33,965 nucleotides of DNA, from NCBI GenBank assembly GCA_006226375.1, contig SBHC01000047.1, positions 1-33,965 on the forward strand, given 5' to 3'. Of this stretch, positions 1 to 8,204 are shown in pieces. Below the pieces are notes generated by a model. That model was not told the origin of the DNA, searched no databases, and was given only the letters and a program-made list of their open reading frames with translations. The stretch comes from Deltaproteobacteria bacterium (lineage in GTDB: Bacteria; Myxococcota_C; UBA6777). The position numbers and the translations under genes were made by a program. Positions within the stretch are counted from its first letter, which is position 1, and every line of letters begins with the position of its first letter.

Positions 1-38
1 CACCAAAGCCAGACCCATCCGATTGTTCCGCTGATCAC
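1..38 (-). CDS. Start of a leftward gene cut by the window edge
   Basis: A GTG codon at 38-36 is preceded on the minus strand by AGGAGG (47-52) with an 8-base spacer, a strong ribosome-binding site. The frame stays open to the edge and gives about 12 residues, MISGTIGWVWLW. These are hydrophobic and tryptophan-rich, as in the first membrane segment of an inner-membrane protein. The gene diverges from the M16 peptidase, so the 88 bases between them should hold both promoters. The product cannot be named from so few residues, and the call rests on the ribosome-binding site and the open frame only. Confidence 0.4.
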   Translation of the reverse strand, partial: MISGTIGWVWLW

Positions 39-126
39 GATGTCTTCCTCCTGACGTGCGTCTATGGTATAGCAAAACACGCACGAAGACCCAAGATGTG
101 AACCCTATCGATGGAAGGAACCCACC

Positions 127-3100
127 ATGTTCGCTCTTTCTTTGCGGCCTCAAAGACCGCTAAAACATCGCTCCCATCGTCGCCTTGGCGCATTCGCCAT
201 GTTGCTGGCAGGAGCACTCTTTCTCCCTTCGCTGGTGTGGTCCGCTCCGACCACACAAAAGACCCAGTCCGCTCCCAAAGACGCCGGCGCACAACTTCGT
301 CAGCGAGTCGTAGAAGTCAAACTCAAGAACGGTATGACGTTCCTTCTTGTACGTCGACAAGGAGCGCCAACCTTTACGGCATACCTTCGCGTCAAAGCAG
401 GTGGAGTGGACGAGAACATCGGATACACCGGCCTCGCTCATATCTTTGAACACATGGCTTTCAAAGGCACCACGGTGGTGGGCTCGCGTAACTGGCCCAA
501 AGAAAAGGCTCTCCTGCACGAGCTGAACCGGGTGGGAGATGCGCTGTCGTTGGCGATGGTTCGCAGTCGAGGCAAAGAGACCCTGGCAATCAAGCTGCTC
601 AAGAAGCGGCTCAAAGACTTGCAAACCAAGCACAAGCGAATGGTAAAGACTGACGAGTTCACCAAGCTTTACCAAGCCAACGGTGGAACCGGCCTGAACG
701 CAACCACCGGCAAGGACCTCACCAGCTACTTCATCAGCCTTCCCGCCAACCGTCTTGCGTTGTGGGCCCATCAGGAAGCCAGCCGTCTGGCCGCTCCTGT
801 GTTTCGAGAGTTCTACCGAGAGCGAGCTGTTGTGGCCGAAGAGCGACGAATGGCGATGTCTCGCGGTGGCGGACGCTTGTACGAAAAGTTTATCGCAACA
901 GCCTTTGTGGCCCACCCGTATCGTTTCCCCACAGTAGGCTGGATGAGCGATATCACAACCATCCCCCTGTCCTCCGTCCGAGACTTCTTTAAGCAGTATT
1001 ACGCGCCTTCCAACATGGTGGGTGCGATTGTAGGCAACATCGATATCGCCAAAGCCACAGCCGTGTTGAAGGCCACCTTCGGAAAGATTCCGGCCGGCTC
1101 TCCTCCACCGTCCGTGCGCACCGTTGAGCCCAAACAAGAAGGAGAGCGACGTGTCAAGGTGGAGTTCCACACCAACCCACAGTTGATGATTGGATTCCAC
1201 AAGCCCACCGCTCCCCACTTCCACGACGATGTCTTTGATGTAATCGAAGCGCTCCTCACCAGTGGCTCTTCTTCCCGACTGTACAAAGCTCTGGTCAAGA
1301 CTCGCAAAGCGCAGTCGGTGTGGGCTTCAAGCCTTCCCGGTTCACGCTTTCCCAACGTCTTCACCTTGGGCGCGACACCCATCGCTCCCAATACAACCAA
1401 GCAGATTGAAGCGATCATTTACAAGGAGTTGGAGCGACTCAAGAAAAAGCCCGTCTCGGCCCGAGAGTTGAAGAAGGTCCGCAACCAAATGTCGATGAGC
1501 TTTGTCCGCAACCTCCGCTCCAACAAAGGTCTCGCTGCACAGCTCAGTTACTTTCAGGCTTTGCTCGGCGACTGGCGCTACGCGACCCACTTTAACGCAC
1601 GTCTCAAGAAGGTGACGCCGCAAGCGATCATGGAGGTGGCCAAGCAATACTTCCGCCGCTCCAACCGAACGGTGGCGACGCTCAAGAAGGTCGAAGCCAA
1701 GGCCAAGAGCATGAAGAAACGTCGGGCTCCGCAAGCTCACAAGGCAAAGCCAGCCTCTCGACCCTTAGCAGGAGCGCCCACGACCCAACAGATCAAGACG
1801 GACAAAGCCAAGCAGAAGGCGTTAGCCCAAGTCCGAACCTTGCTGGCCGAGATCCAAAACACGACGTCTGTCGTTCGTCCCCTCCCCAAGGGCCTGCAAC
1901 GTCATCCGAAGTTTTTGAAGTTCAAGCCGCTGAAGTTTGTACCTCCTCGACCCAGCATCATTAAACTGGCCAACGGAATCACAGTTTATCTGCTGCAAGA
2001 CAGAGAGCTCCCTCTTGTAGATATGTTCGCGTTGGTAAAGACCGGACGCCTGTACGACCCGCTCGATAAGATTGGTTTGGCCGAGATCACGGGCACGGTG
2101 ATGCGCACCGGCGGATTCTCGCAAATGAAGGGCGACATCCTAGACGAGGCGCTGGATTTCCGAGGAGCCAAGCTCTCCAGCAGCATCTCTTCAGAGATGG
2201 GTTCTGCCAGCCTGTCCGTTCACCGACGTGACTTGGACTGGGGCATGAAAGCGTTCGCCAGCATGCTTCGTTACCCGCGCTTCCCGAAGAACAAGATCAA
2301 GTTGTACAAAGCCCGGATGCTGGAGCGTTATCGTCGACGAAACGACAACCCCTTCCGGTTGGCGCTTCGCTACTTTAAGAAGGCTGTGTACGGCAACAAC
2401 CGTTGGTCGATGTACCCCACTCCCAAGAGCATCAAGGCGATCACACGAAAGGACCTGTTCTCCTTTCACCACAACTACTATCGGCCCTCTCATCTGCGCC
2501 TTGCAGTGGTGGGTGACTTCAACAAGAAAGACCTGCTGAAGAAGCTCAATCGTTACTTTGGCACCTGGAAAGGCAAGCCCAAGCCGCTTCCTCCCATTGC
2601 CAAGCTGAAGCCGCGCAAGTCTTCCACAGTCACGGTGATTCAGCGACCCATTCCGCAGTCCATTATCCTTGTGGGTCACTTGGGTCCAAAGCGGCACCAC
2701 CCGCAGTGGCTTGCTGGACAGATGATGAATCATATCTTGGGAGGTGGTGGCTTTGGCAGTCGATTGATGACGGAGATCCGCACACGCCGTGGCTTGGCGT
2801 ACTTTGCAGGTTCACAAATTGCGAGCGGACCCGACCGCGGTCTGTTTGTTGCGTACACCGGAACACAACCTCCCACAACAGGAAAAGCCCTGCGTGCGAT
2901 GCTTAACATTCTGAAGCAAATGCAGAAGACGGGCAAGGTCAGTCAAAAAGAGTTGGAGTTGACTCGCAAGACGTTCCTCAACCGGTTTATCTTCTTGTTC
3001 CAATCGCCGGCTCAAATCGTCTACCGTCAGGCGTACTACGACTACTTTAACTTCCCCAAGAACTTCCTCAGCACCTACCGCAAGCGGTTGGTCTCCATCA

Positions 3101-3243
3101 CTCCCAAAGAGGTGGCGGCTGCAGCCAAGACCTTCATCCGGCCCGACGAGTTCGCGATCCTTGTGATTGGTTATGAGCCGATGTTTGACAAACCTGAGCT
3201 TTCAACCTTCGGCAAAGTGGTACGCATCCCCCTCCGAAAGTAA
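127..3243 (+). CDS. Exported two-domain M16 zinc metallopeptidase
   Basis: Insulinase-family (M16) peptidase of 1038 aa, the size of fused two-unit M16 proteins. An N-terminal basic and hydrophobic stretch ending near residue 40 (VWSA) looks like a signal peptide, so it should act in the periplasm or at the envelope on short or unfolded peptides. The first unit carries the inverted zinc motif HIFEH (H105, E108, H109), and the downstream ERAVVAEER segment supplies the third zinc-ligand glutamate. A charged helical insert (about 125-180) follows the zinc motif. The second unit starts near residue 610 and has IGLAEITG where the motif should be, so it is the usual non-catalytic partner half. A linker rich in Lys, Ala and Pro (about 550-590) joins the halves. 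AAGGA lies 8 bases before the ATG. The substrate is unknown. Confidence 0.93.
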   Translation: MFALSLRPQRPLKHRSHRRLGAFAMLLAGALFLPSLVWSAPTTQKTQSAPKDAGAQLRQRVVEVKLKNGMTFLLVRRQGAPTFTAYLRVKAGGVDENIGYTGLAHIFEHMAFKGTTVVGSRNWPKEKALLHELNRVGDALSLAMVRSRGKETLAIKLLKKRLKDLQTKHKRMVKTDEFTKLYQANGGTGLNATTGKDLTSYFISLPANRLALWAHQEASRLAAPVFREFYRERAVVAEERRMAMSRGGGRLYEKFIATAFVAHPYRFPTVGWMSDITTIPLSSVRDFFKQYYAPSNMVGAIVGNIDIAKATAVLKATFGKIPAGSPPPSVRTVEPKQEGERRVKVEFHTNPQLMIGFHKPTAPHFHDDVFDVIEALLTSGSSSRLYKALVKTRKAQSVWASSLPGSRFPNVFTLGATPIAPNTTKQIEAIIYKELERLKKKPVSARELKKVRNQMSMSFVRNLRSNKGLAAQLSYFQALLGDWRYATHFNARLKKVTPQAIMEVAKQYFRRSNRTVATLKKVEAKAKSMKKRRAPQAHKAKPASRPLAGAPTTQQIKTDKAKQKALAQVRTLLAEIQNTTSVVRPLPKGLQRHPKFLKFKPLKFVPPRPSIIKLANGITVYLLQDRELPLVDMFALVKTGRLYDPLDKIGLAEITGTVMRTGGFSQMKGDILDEALDFRGAKLSSSISSEMGSASLSVHRRDLDWGMKAFASMLRYPRFPKNKIKLYKARMLERYRRRNDNPFRLALRYFKKAVYGNNRWSMYPTPKSIKAITRKDLFSFHHNYYRPSHLRLAVVGDFNKKDLLKKLNRYFGTWKGKPKPLPPIAKLKPRKSSTVTVIQRPIPQSIILVGHLGPKRHHPQWLAGQMMNHILGGGGFGSRLMTEIRTRRGLAYFAGSQIASGPDRGLFVAYTGTQPPTTGKALRAMLNILKQMQKTGKVSQKELELTRKTFLNRFIFLFQSPAQIVYRQAYYDYFNFPKNFLSTYRKRLVSITPKEVAAAAKTFIRPDEFAILVIGYEPMFDKPELSTFGKVVRIPLRK

Positions 3244-3267
3244 GAGCGTCCCCCTAAGCTCTCACGC

Positions 3268-4143
3268 TCACGACGAGAGCAGCAGGCTAATGTCGGCTGC
3301 TTGAATGGAGTGAGTCAGAGCCCCAACCGAGATGATATCGACGCCTGCTTCAGCATAGTCTCGGACATTCCCCAGATGAATGCCTCCCGACGCCTCCAAG
3401 ATCACCTTCTTTTCAACTTCACTCACCGCTTGCGCGCATTGATTCGGCGTCATGTTGTCGAGCATCACAACATCCGCTCCAGCCTGGATGGCTTCGCGCA
3501 TTTCGGCAAAGTCCGTGACTTCCACCTCGATCCGCAGAGCGTGGGGAGCGTTGGTCTTGGCAGACTGCACTGCCGCAGCAATCGAGCCTGCCCCGCGGAT
3601 GTGATTCTCTTTGATGAGGACACCACCACCCAGGTCATAGCGGTGGTTGTAGCAACCACCCACCCGTACGGCGTAGCGCTGCAAGAAGCGCAGGCCCGGA
3701 AGGGTTTTTCGAGTGTCCACAACGCGAGCCTGGGTTCCAGCCACTGCGTCAGCAAACTGGCGAGCCTGGGTCGCGATTCCGGTGAGGTGCTGAAGAAGGT
3801 TCAAGCCCAAACGTTCGCCGGCAAGGATCCCGTGAATCTCGCCTTCCAAGCGGAGCAAGGTCTCTCCTTCTGCGATGGCCTGACCCTCCTCAACGAGGCA
3901 CTCGACCTTGAGATTGGACGTTGTCCGCGCCAACACACGAAGAAACAAGGGCAAGCCACAGAGAACAAGGTCTTGCTTGGCCACGCAGGAGCCTTGGGCT
4001 TGCCGAGCGTCCGGCATGACGGACCAGGACGTAACATCTCCATGATGCAAGTCTTCCGCGAGCCAGTCTGTGATCCAGGCGTCCAAAAGCGGGTGGTCCA
4101 GCTTGTGGCCGAGAGTGTTTCCAATGGGAGAATGTTCCATCAC
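3268..4143 (-). CDS. nadC: Nicotinate-nucleotide pyrophosphorylase (quinolinate phosphoribosyltransferase)
   Basis: Makes nicotinate mononucleotide, CO2 and pyrophosphate from quinolinate and PRPP, the step where de novo NAD synthesis joins the salvage route; cytosolic. At 291 aa it has normal length. Family signatures are clear: EDLHHGDVTS near the N-terminus, the substrate-binding run DTRKTLPGLR, then GG-x-x-NHR and LIKENH, and the barrel motifs EVEV, MLDNM and EASGG near the C-terminus. The start is GTG at 4143 followed at once by ATG at 4140; the upstream gene's TGA overlaps both, so the two genes are translationally coupled. GAGG lies 8 bases before the GTG and 11 before the ATG, so GTG is slightly favoured. 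nadA and nadB are not in this window. It converges with the M16 gene across 24 bases. Confidence 0.96.
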   Translation of the reverse strand: MMEHSPIGNTLGHKLDHPLLDAWITDWLAEDLHHGDVTSWSVMPDARQAQGSCVAKQDLVLCGLPLFLRVLARTTSNLKVECLVEEGQAIAEGETLLRLEGEIHGILAGERLGLNLLQHLTGIATQARQFADAVAGTQARVVDTRKTLPGLRFLQRYAVRVGGCYNHRYDLGGGVLIKENHIRGAGSIAAAVQSAKTNAPHALRIEVEVTDFAEMREAIQAGADVVMLDNMTPNQCAQAVSEVEKKVILEASGGIHLGNVRDYAEAGVDIISVGALTHSIQAADISLLLSS

Positions 4144-4616
4144 GACAGCAACCTCGCAAACATGTGAGCCATCAACGCGCCGCCAATGCCAGCGACAGCC
4201 AGCGCAATCACCTGAACGACCAAGGCCCTTCGGTAGGCCGCAAACATGGTCTCACGAAACGCCTGTTGGCTGGAGGGAGAGAGCGTTTTGAGTTCTGCAA
4301 AGTTGACCGACCATCGATCCAGCTCTTCTTGTTTGAGACCGCCTGCAGCATCCAACTCTGCATGCATTTCCTTCAGCTTGGGCTGAAGCGCCACTAGCTC
4401 GTCGATGGCTTTGTCGAGAGAGTCCATCTCTTGCAGCATCTCTTCTTGGGAAAAGACTGGAGCGTCCCAGGGAAGAAACATAACAGCAAGGACAACAGTA
4501 AAGCCAAACCAGGTCCAACCTGGGAGCTTGGGGCCCAGGAAACCACCCAGCGCACCGAACGCGACAGCTGCCACTGCGGTGAACAGGCTAAGAGTGAGGC
4601 GAACTTTCCACGTCAT
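4140..4616 (-). CDS. Small membrane protein of unknown function, coupled to nadC
   Basis: A 158-aa protein I do not recognise. It has two closely spaced hydrophobic segments near the N-terminus (about residues 5-28 and 33-50), a charged helical middle of about 75 residues rich in Glu, Leu and Lys that could form a coiled coil, and a third hydrophobic segment at the C-terminus (about 130-155). It should therefore sit in the inner membrane. The ATG at 4616 is preferred because GGAGGA lies upstream. The longer GTG frame from 4658 would begin inside the terminator hairpin 4644-4672. The stop overlaps the nadC start, so the two are probably made from one message, but nothing in the protein ties it to NAD synthesis. 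Confidence 0.75.
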   Translation of the reverse strand: MTWKVRLTLSLFTAVAAVAFGALGGFLGPKLPGWTWFGFTVVLAVMFLPWDAPVFSQEEMLQEMDSLDKAIDELVALQPKLKEMHAELDAAGGLKQEELDRWSVNFAELKTLSPSSQQAFRETMFAAYRRALVVQVIALAVAGIGGALMAHMFARLLS

Positions 4617-4643
4617 GAGCTTGGAGTTCCTCCAAATGCAAAG

Positions 4644-4672
4644 AAGGGACACTCCCACAGGAAATGTCCCTT
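4644..4672 (-). terminator. Rho-independent-type terminator after the receiver-protein gene
   Basis: On the minus strand AAGGGACA and TGTCCCTT form a perfect 8-base-pair stem (4665-4672 with 4644-4651) around a 13-base loop. It is followed by a T-rich tail containing CTTTG and CATTT. It lies 47 bases after the stop of the receiver gene at 4720 and 27 bases before the next start at 4616, so it should separate that transcript from the nadC pair, or at least attenuate read-through. Confidence 0.6.
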
Positions 4673-4719
4673 ACTTCTTCAGTTTGTGATAGCGGGTGCA
4701 AGGCCCGACAAACGTTAGG

Positions 4720-5868
4720 TTAGGAAGCGTTTTGACGAGCCAACGCTTCTTTGATGATGTGTTCTGCCAGTTCAGGCACAACTTCCCAGACCACGCGCTC
4801 GATCACATCCATCGACATGTTGCGGATGTAATCCATCTGCGCCGACTCTGTGGGGGAGGCCGGAGCAGCAGCTGGAGACGGCCACTGACGCGAATGCTGC
4901 AGAGCCTTCGCGAGGTAGTCGCTGTTGGGATCCAGAGCAAAGCTTGGGGAGCCCGCTGCAGGAGTCGCGGCTGCATTCTGGATAAACTCAGGGCTGGCCA
5001 TTTCCAGCTCACTCTCGGGAGCATCACGATCGGCACGAGCGGTGGGCTGAAGCATATCTTTGACTGGGAACTCCTTCGCCTCGTCCGAAGGTGGAGGAAT
5101 GATCAGCGGCGAGCGACGGGGAGCCCCAGCAGCAGCATCCAACACTTCGCTGGAGCCAAACTCGACAGTTTGAGGTGCTTCATCCAACCCAGCACCGGGC
5201 AAGGGTGGAGGTGTCATTGATGGGTTGGAGCCCGAGGACGGCAGCGGAGGCGGAGTCATGCTGCCTTGAGACGCCGGAGCGCTCTGCAGGTTCTCTTCTT
5301 GGCTGGGGGGAAGCGAACCTGGGATAGGCGGAGGAGTGAGAGGCGCGCTCGCAGGCACGCTGGGAGCGTCCACATCCGCAGGCAAGACCGAGGAAGGATC
5401 GACCGGTTGGAAGGTCGGCATCGCGGTGGTCTCGCGAGGAACAGGAGCGTCTGCGATGCTGGGCTTGGCCGCTGGCATTTCGCCCGAGAGGGCCGCGCTG
5501 ACCTGCAACAAGTCCACAACTTTCTCGGCAAAGTCTTGGGTTTCAAAAGGCTTCTCAATCGCCAGGATTGCGCCAAGAGCGTCGCCTCTTTCGGCAGAGT
5601 ACGACTGCCCGGCGAGGAATACGATTGGGGTTTGTCCTACATCGCCGTCGGCTTTGAGCTGTGTTCCAATCTCGTAGCCATCATCTTGACCGCTGGTGTT
5701 CATGCGATTGTCGAGGAGGATCAGGTCGGGGCGGTGTTCTTTGGCTTGCGCCACGACCTGCCCGGGATCCGTAACAGCAATGAGAGTCACATCTTCATCA
5801 CTAAGAGCAATCGCTATGGCACGCTGAATGGTCTGACTGTTATCAGCGACTAGAATCTTCTTTGACAT
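4720..5868 (-). CDS. Response-regulator receiver protein with proline-rich linker and C-terminal helical tail
   Basis: A 382-aa protein. Residues 1-120 form a CheY-like receiver: acidic D9, phospho-acceptor D53 in LILLDNRM and the conserved lysine K106 in IEKPFE. Residues about 130-330 are low complexity, rich in Pro, Ser and Ala, with three near-identical TPPPLP or TPPPIP motifs. The last 50 residues are ordered again and contain VIERVVWEVVPELAEHIIKEAL, a helical tail I know from myxobacterial receiver proteins. There is no DNA-binding or enzymatic output domain, so output is probably by protein contact. The ATG at 5868 has GGGAG 8 bases upstream; the longer frame adds 14 residues that do not fit a receiver N-terminus. 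No kinase gene is adjacent. Confidence 0.85.
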   Translation of the reverse strand: MSKKILVADNSQTIQRAIAIALSDEDVTLIAVTDPGQVVAQAKEHRPDLILLDNRMNTSGQDDGYEIGTQLKADGDVGQTPIVFLAGQSYSAERGDALGAILAIEKPFETQDFAEKVVDLLQVSAALSGEMPAAKPSIADAPVPRETTAMPTFQPVDPSSVLPADVDAPSVPASAPLTPPPIPGSLPPSQEENLQSAPASQGSMTPPPLPSSGSNPSMTPPPLPGAGLDEAPQTVEFGSSEVLDAAAGAPRRSPLIIPPPSDEAKEFPVKDMLQPTARADRDAPESELEMASPEFIQNAAATPAAGSPSFALDPNSDYLAKALQHSRQWPSPAAAPASPTESAQMDYIRNMSMDVIERVVWEVVPELAEHIIKEALARQNAS

Positions 5869-6092
5869 TAGCAAGATCTCCCACCCATTGGTGTAACCTG
5901 TCAGGGGCAATGCTTGAAAGACGCGGCAACCACGCCCATGATCACCTGTTTTTTAGGTGTGGCTTGACCATAGCATCATCAGCTAGGCAAAGCAACATTC
6001 CTAGGTCAGGCCTCTCTGCTCCTTGGTAGAAGCCAAGGTTCTCGGTTCGAAGGGACAAGCAAGGTGACGTTGCCAAAACCACAACCTCCACC

Positions 6093-7031
6093 TCACGGCC
6101 CAGAAACATTAACGGAAGGTTTGGTATCCACTGGAACGTTCTTCTCACGAATCTCCAGGCCTGTCCGAGGAACAAAGGATAAATCGATGCGTCCCAGGAA
6201 CAGTCCCGAGTGACCCACCTGGTAGATCCTCGTCATCCGACCGTCGGGAGCCTTCACCTGTGTGGGTCGCATCAAGAAGGTGTGTGTGTGACCGCCGATG
6301 ATGATATCGATCCCCGGCACTTGCCGGGCCAGATCCTGGTCTCCGGGTTCTCCATCAAAGCCAACGTATCCCAAGTGACTCAACGCAATCACTGCGTCAC
6401 AGCGATGGACCTCACGAAGTTGTTTGACCAACTTTTGGGCCACAGGGATCGGCGAAGCGTAGGTCACACCTTGATGCAACTTGGCGGGCACCAGCCCTCG
6501 AAAGCGAACGCCTAAGCCAAACACCCCAACCTTCCACCCTCCCACATCCTTAATGAGATAGGGGCGGACCAACTTGTCGGCCCCTGGTTGGGAGAACAAC
6601 AGGTTGGCACACACCAGGGGAAACTTTCCGTGATGCTTGGCAAGAAACAGCAGCCGCTGCGCACCTTTGTCGAAGTCATGGTTGCCGATCGCCACCATGT
6701 CGTAGCCCATTCGACGCATCGCCTCAAACTCAACGCTGCCATGAAACATGTTGAAGTAAGGTGTGCCTTGCAGAACGTCACCAGCATCCAGAACAAGAGT
6801 TGCTGGGTTTTGTTGTTTGATCTGTGCGATCAACGTGGCACGACGAGCCACCCCGCCCTGCCCTTTGAACTTGCCTTCCTGAAATGGATCGATGCGACTG
6901 TGTGTGTCGTTGGTGTGAAGAATGGTCAACGTCTGAGGACGACGAGCCTCTGCCACGCGAATCAAGGGAAACCCCAGCGTCGCGCCAGCGCCCACAAGAC
7001 CACCCAGAAATTGACGTCGATCCATCGCCAT
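6093..7031 (-). CDS. Tat-exported metallophosphatase, catalytic half of a 5'-nucleotidase
   Basis: A calcineurin-like metallophosphatase of 312 aa matching the N-terminal domain of UshA-type 5'-nucleotidases. Metal ligands are visible in family order: ILHTNDTHS, DAGDVLQGTP, GNHDFD and GGHTHTF. It starts with MAMDRRQFLGG followed by a hydrophobic segment, a Tat-type leader (RRQFLG), so it is probably exported folded to the periplasm. The start at 7031 has GAGG 8 bases upstream. The usual C-terminal substrate-binding domain is missing; the protein stops about 15 residues after the metallophosphatase fold. That domain is encoded separately just upstream (7127-8014), so the two products probably work together in hydrolysing nucleotides or other phosphomonoesters. 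Substrate specificity cannot be told. Confidence 0.88.
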   Translation of the reverse strand: MAMDRRQFLGGLVGAGATLGFPLIRVAEARRPQTLTILHTNDTHSRIDPFQEGKFKGQGGVARRATLIAQIKQQNPATLVLDAGDVLQGTPYFNMFHGSVEFEAMRRMGYDMVAIGNHDFDKGAQRLLFLAKHHGKFPLVCANLLFSQPGADKLVRPYLIKDVGGWKVGVFGLGVRFRGLVPAKLHQGVTYASPIPVAQKLVKQLREVHRCDAVIALSHLGYVGFDGEPGDQDLARQVPGIDIIIGGHTHTFLMRPTQVKAPDGRMTRIYQVGHSGLFLGRIDLSFVPRTGLEIREKNVPVDTKPSVNVSGP

Positions 7032-7126
7032 CGTGTTTGCCTCACATCCACCCAGAGGTCGCATGTTGCATTCCACAACAACGGCCGCTGGAACACCGAA
7101 CTCCAGACTCTTCCTCGCTCTTCCAC

Positions 7127-8014
7127 TCAGGGGGAAGGCTGGGCTACGATCTTTTTAACCCGTCCATCCAAACGAGGCTGCAGGGAAACAGCCTTAACGC
7201 GCAACCCCCACTGAAAGGTTTCACGAAGAGTTAAGCCTGTTTGTTTCAACGGCTTGCCCTTAAGAATCTTGTGCAAAAAACCAGTGGTAACGAGATAATC
7301 GTTGGTCCCTAGAGAATAGACACGCGAAGGCTCGATGGGCTTTCCACCCACAGTAGAGCGTACGACGACTGCTTCTTTACCAGCAAACTGAAGAGTCGCA
7401 CCAGCCAGCGGCTCACCGCCACGTTTCGCAATCACCTCCATGATTTGGAGAAGCTCACGACCTGTTACTTGAGTTAGCACCAGAGCGTTCTCAAACGGCA
7501 AGATCTCATACGTTGCATTGACTGAGACCTTTCCCGCAGACAGATCATTCCGGATGCCACCCAAGTTGGTGATGAAGATATCCACAGGACTCCCCATGTG
7601 GCGCAACTTGGCAAAGCAGATGTCCGCGACCAGGTTGCCCAACGAGCTCTCCGGCCGTTGCCGAGAGAACGCTTTGTCCACACGAGCCAACACTGTCGTC
7701 ATGCGAGACTGCAAACGGGCGCGATAAGGCCGAAGCCATCGCTGAAACCGAGGTGCCGGCTTAATTTGTTTCCCCACCGCGATCGATCGGTAACGACTTC
7801 TTAATCGAGGGGAAGGGAGAACTCTGTGAGAAGAAGCAACGGCAGGACGCCCAGTGTTGTTGGAAGCAGAAGGTTTTTTGGAAGACTTGGAAGAGGATGA
7901 CTTGCACGATAGACTCGCAGTTCCCAGGCTACCCACAGCCAGTCCTAGAATGCACCACAAGGTAATCCGCTTTTGCTGTTGAACATGGAAGCTTCTACGA
8001 ACCCAGTGCAGCAC
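7127..8014 (-). CDS. Stand-alone 5'-nucleotidase C-terminal domain, probable lipoprotein
   Basis: A 295-aa protein whose residues about 95-285 match the 5_nucleotid_C domain: the opening ESSLGNLVADICFAKLR, the INLGGIRNDL-like segment (TNLGGIRNDLSAG), YEILPFENALV, and the end YSLGTNDYLVTTG. In fused enzymes this domain binds the nucleotide base and closes over the metal site. It has no metallophosphatase motifs of its own. An N-terminal basic and hydrophobic stretch ends in TASLSC followed by Ser and Lys residues, a near-lipobox, so it may be membrane-anchored. Start GTG 8014 has AAGGAG 7-8 bases upstream. It is transcribed before its catalytic partner, with 95 bases between, the reverse of the domain order in fused enzymes. 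Confidence 0.82.
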   Translation of the reverse strand: MLHWVRRSFHVQQQKRITLWCILGLAVGSLGTASLSCKSSSSKSSKKPSASNNTGRPAVASSHRVLPSPRLRSRYRSIAVGKQIKPAPRFQRWLRPYRARLQSRMTTVLARVDKAFSRQRPESSLGNLVADICFAKLRHMGSPVDIFITNLGGIRNDLSAGKVSVNATYEILPFENALVLTQVTGRELLQIMEVIAKRGGEPLAGATLQFAGKEAVVVRSTVGGKPIEPSRVYSLGTNDYLVTTGFLHKILKGKPLKQTGLTLRETFQWGLRVKAVSLQPRLDGRVKKIVAQPSP

Positions 8015-8144
8015 TTCCCATCTCCTTTGCCAGTACTCGTGTGCATGGTCCTACCGTCTTCGATCCCTCCTCAAAAGTCAAATGGCGGCAGACTCTCCAC
8101 GGTTTGGAGAAAGGCAGAACGAAGAAAAAGCAGGACAATCTCTT

Positions 8145-8167
8145 GACAAGAGCCGCTCACCCTTGTC
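8145..8167. promoter_or_regulatory. Inverted repeat and TTGACA in a divergent spacer
   Basis: The 190-base gap between the divergent 5'-nucleotidase and pseudokinase genes holds GACAAG and CTTGTC as 6-base arms around 11 bases. A consensus -35-like TTGACA (8143-8148) overlaps the left arm. The -10 hexamer 17 bases on (TCTCGT) is poor, so the promoter reading is weak; the repeat could be an operator or chance. Confidence 0.25.
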
Positions 8168-8204
8168 TCGTGAGGGGAGAACGTTTGCCACGGAATGAGG
8201 AAGA

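Noticed and set aside
160-1224. 354-codon open frame on the minus strand inside the M16 gene
   Set aside because: Fully antisense to a well-supported peptidase. No family motifs and no ribosome-binding site worth noting; a by-product of codon bias.
2191-2733. Second active site in the C-terminal half of the M16 protein
   Set aside because: The equivalent of the zinc motif reads IGLAEITG, without His pairs; this is the usual inactive half, not a novelty.
3301-4167. 288-codon plus-strand frame opposite nadC
   Set aside because: Mirror of a certain gene; the translation has no recognisable domain.
6015-6060. tRNA-like pieces (GGTAGA and GGTTCGA)
   Set aside because: The two pieces are only about 20 bases apart with no acceptor or anticodon stems; not a tRNA.
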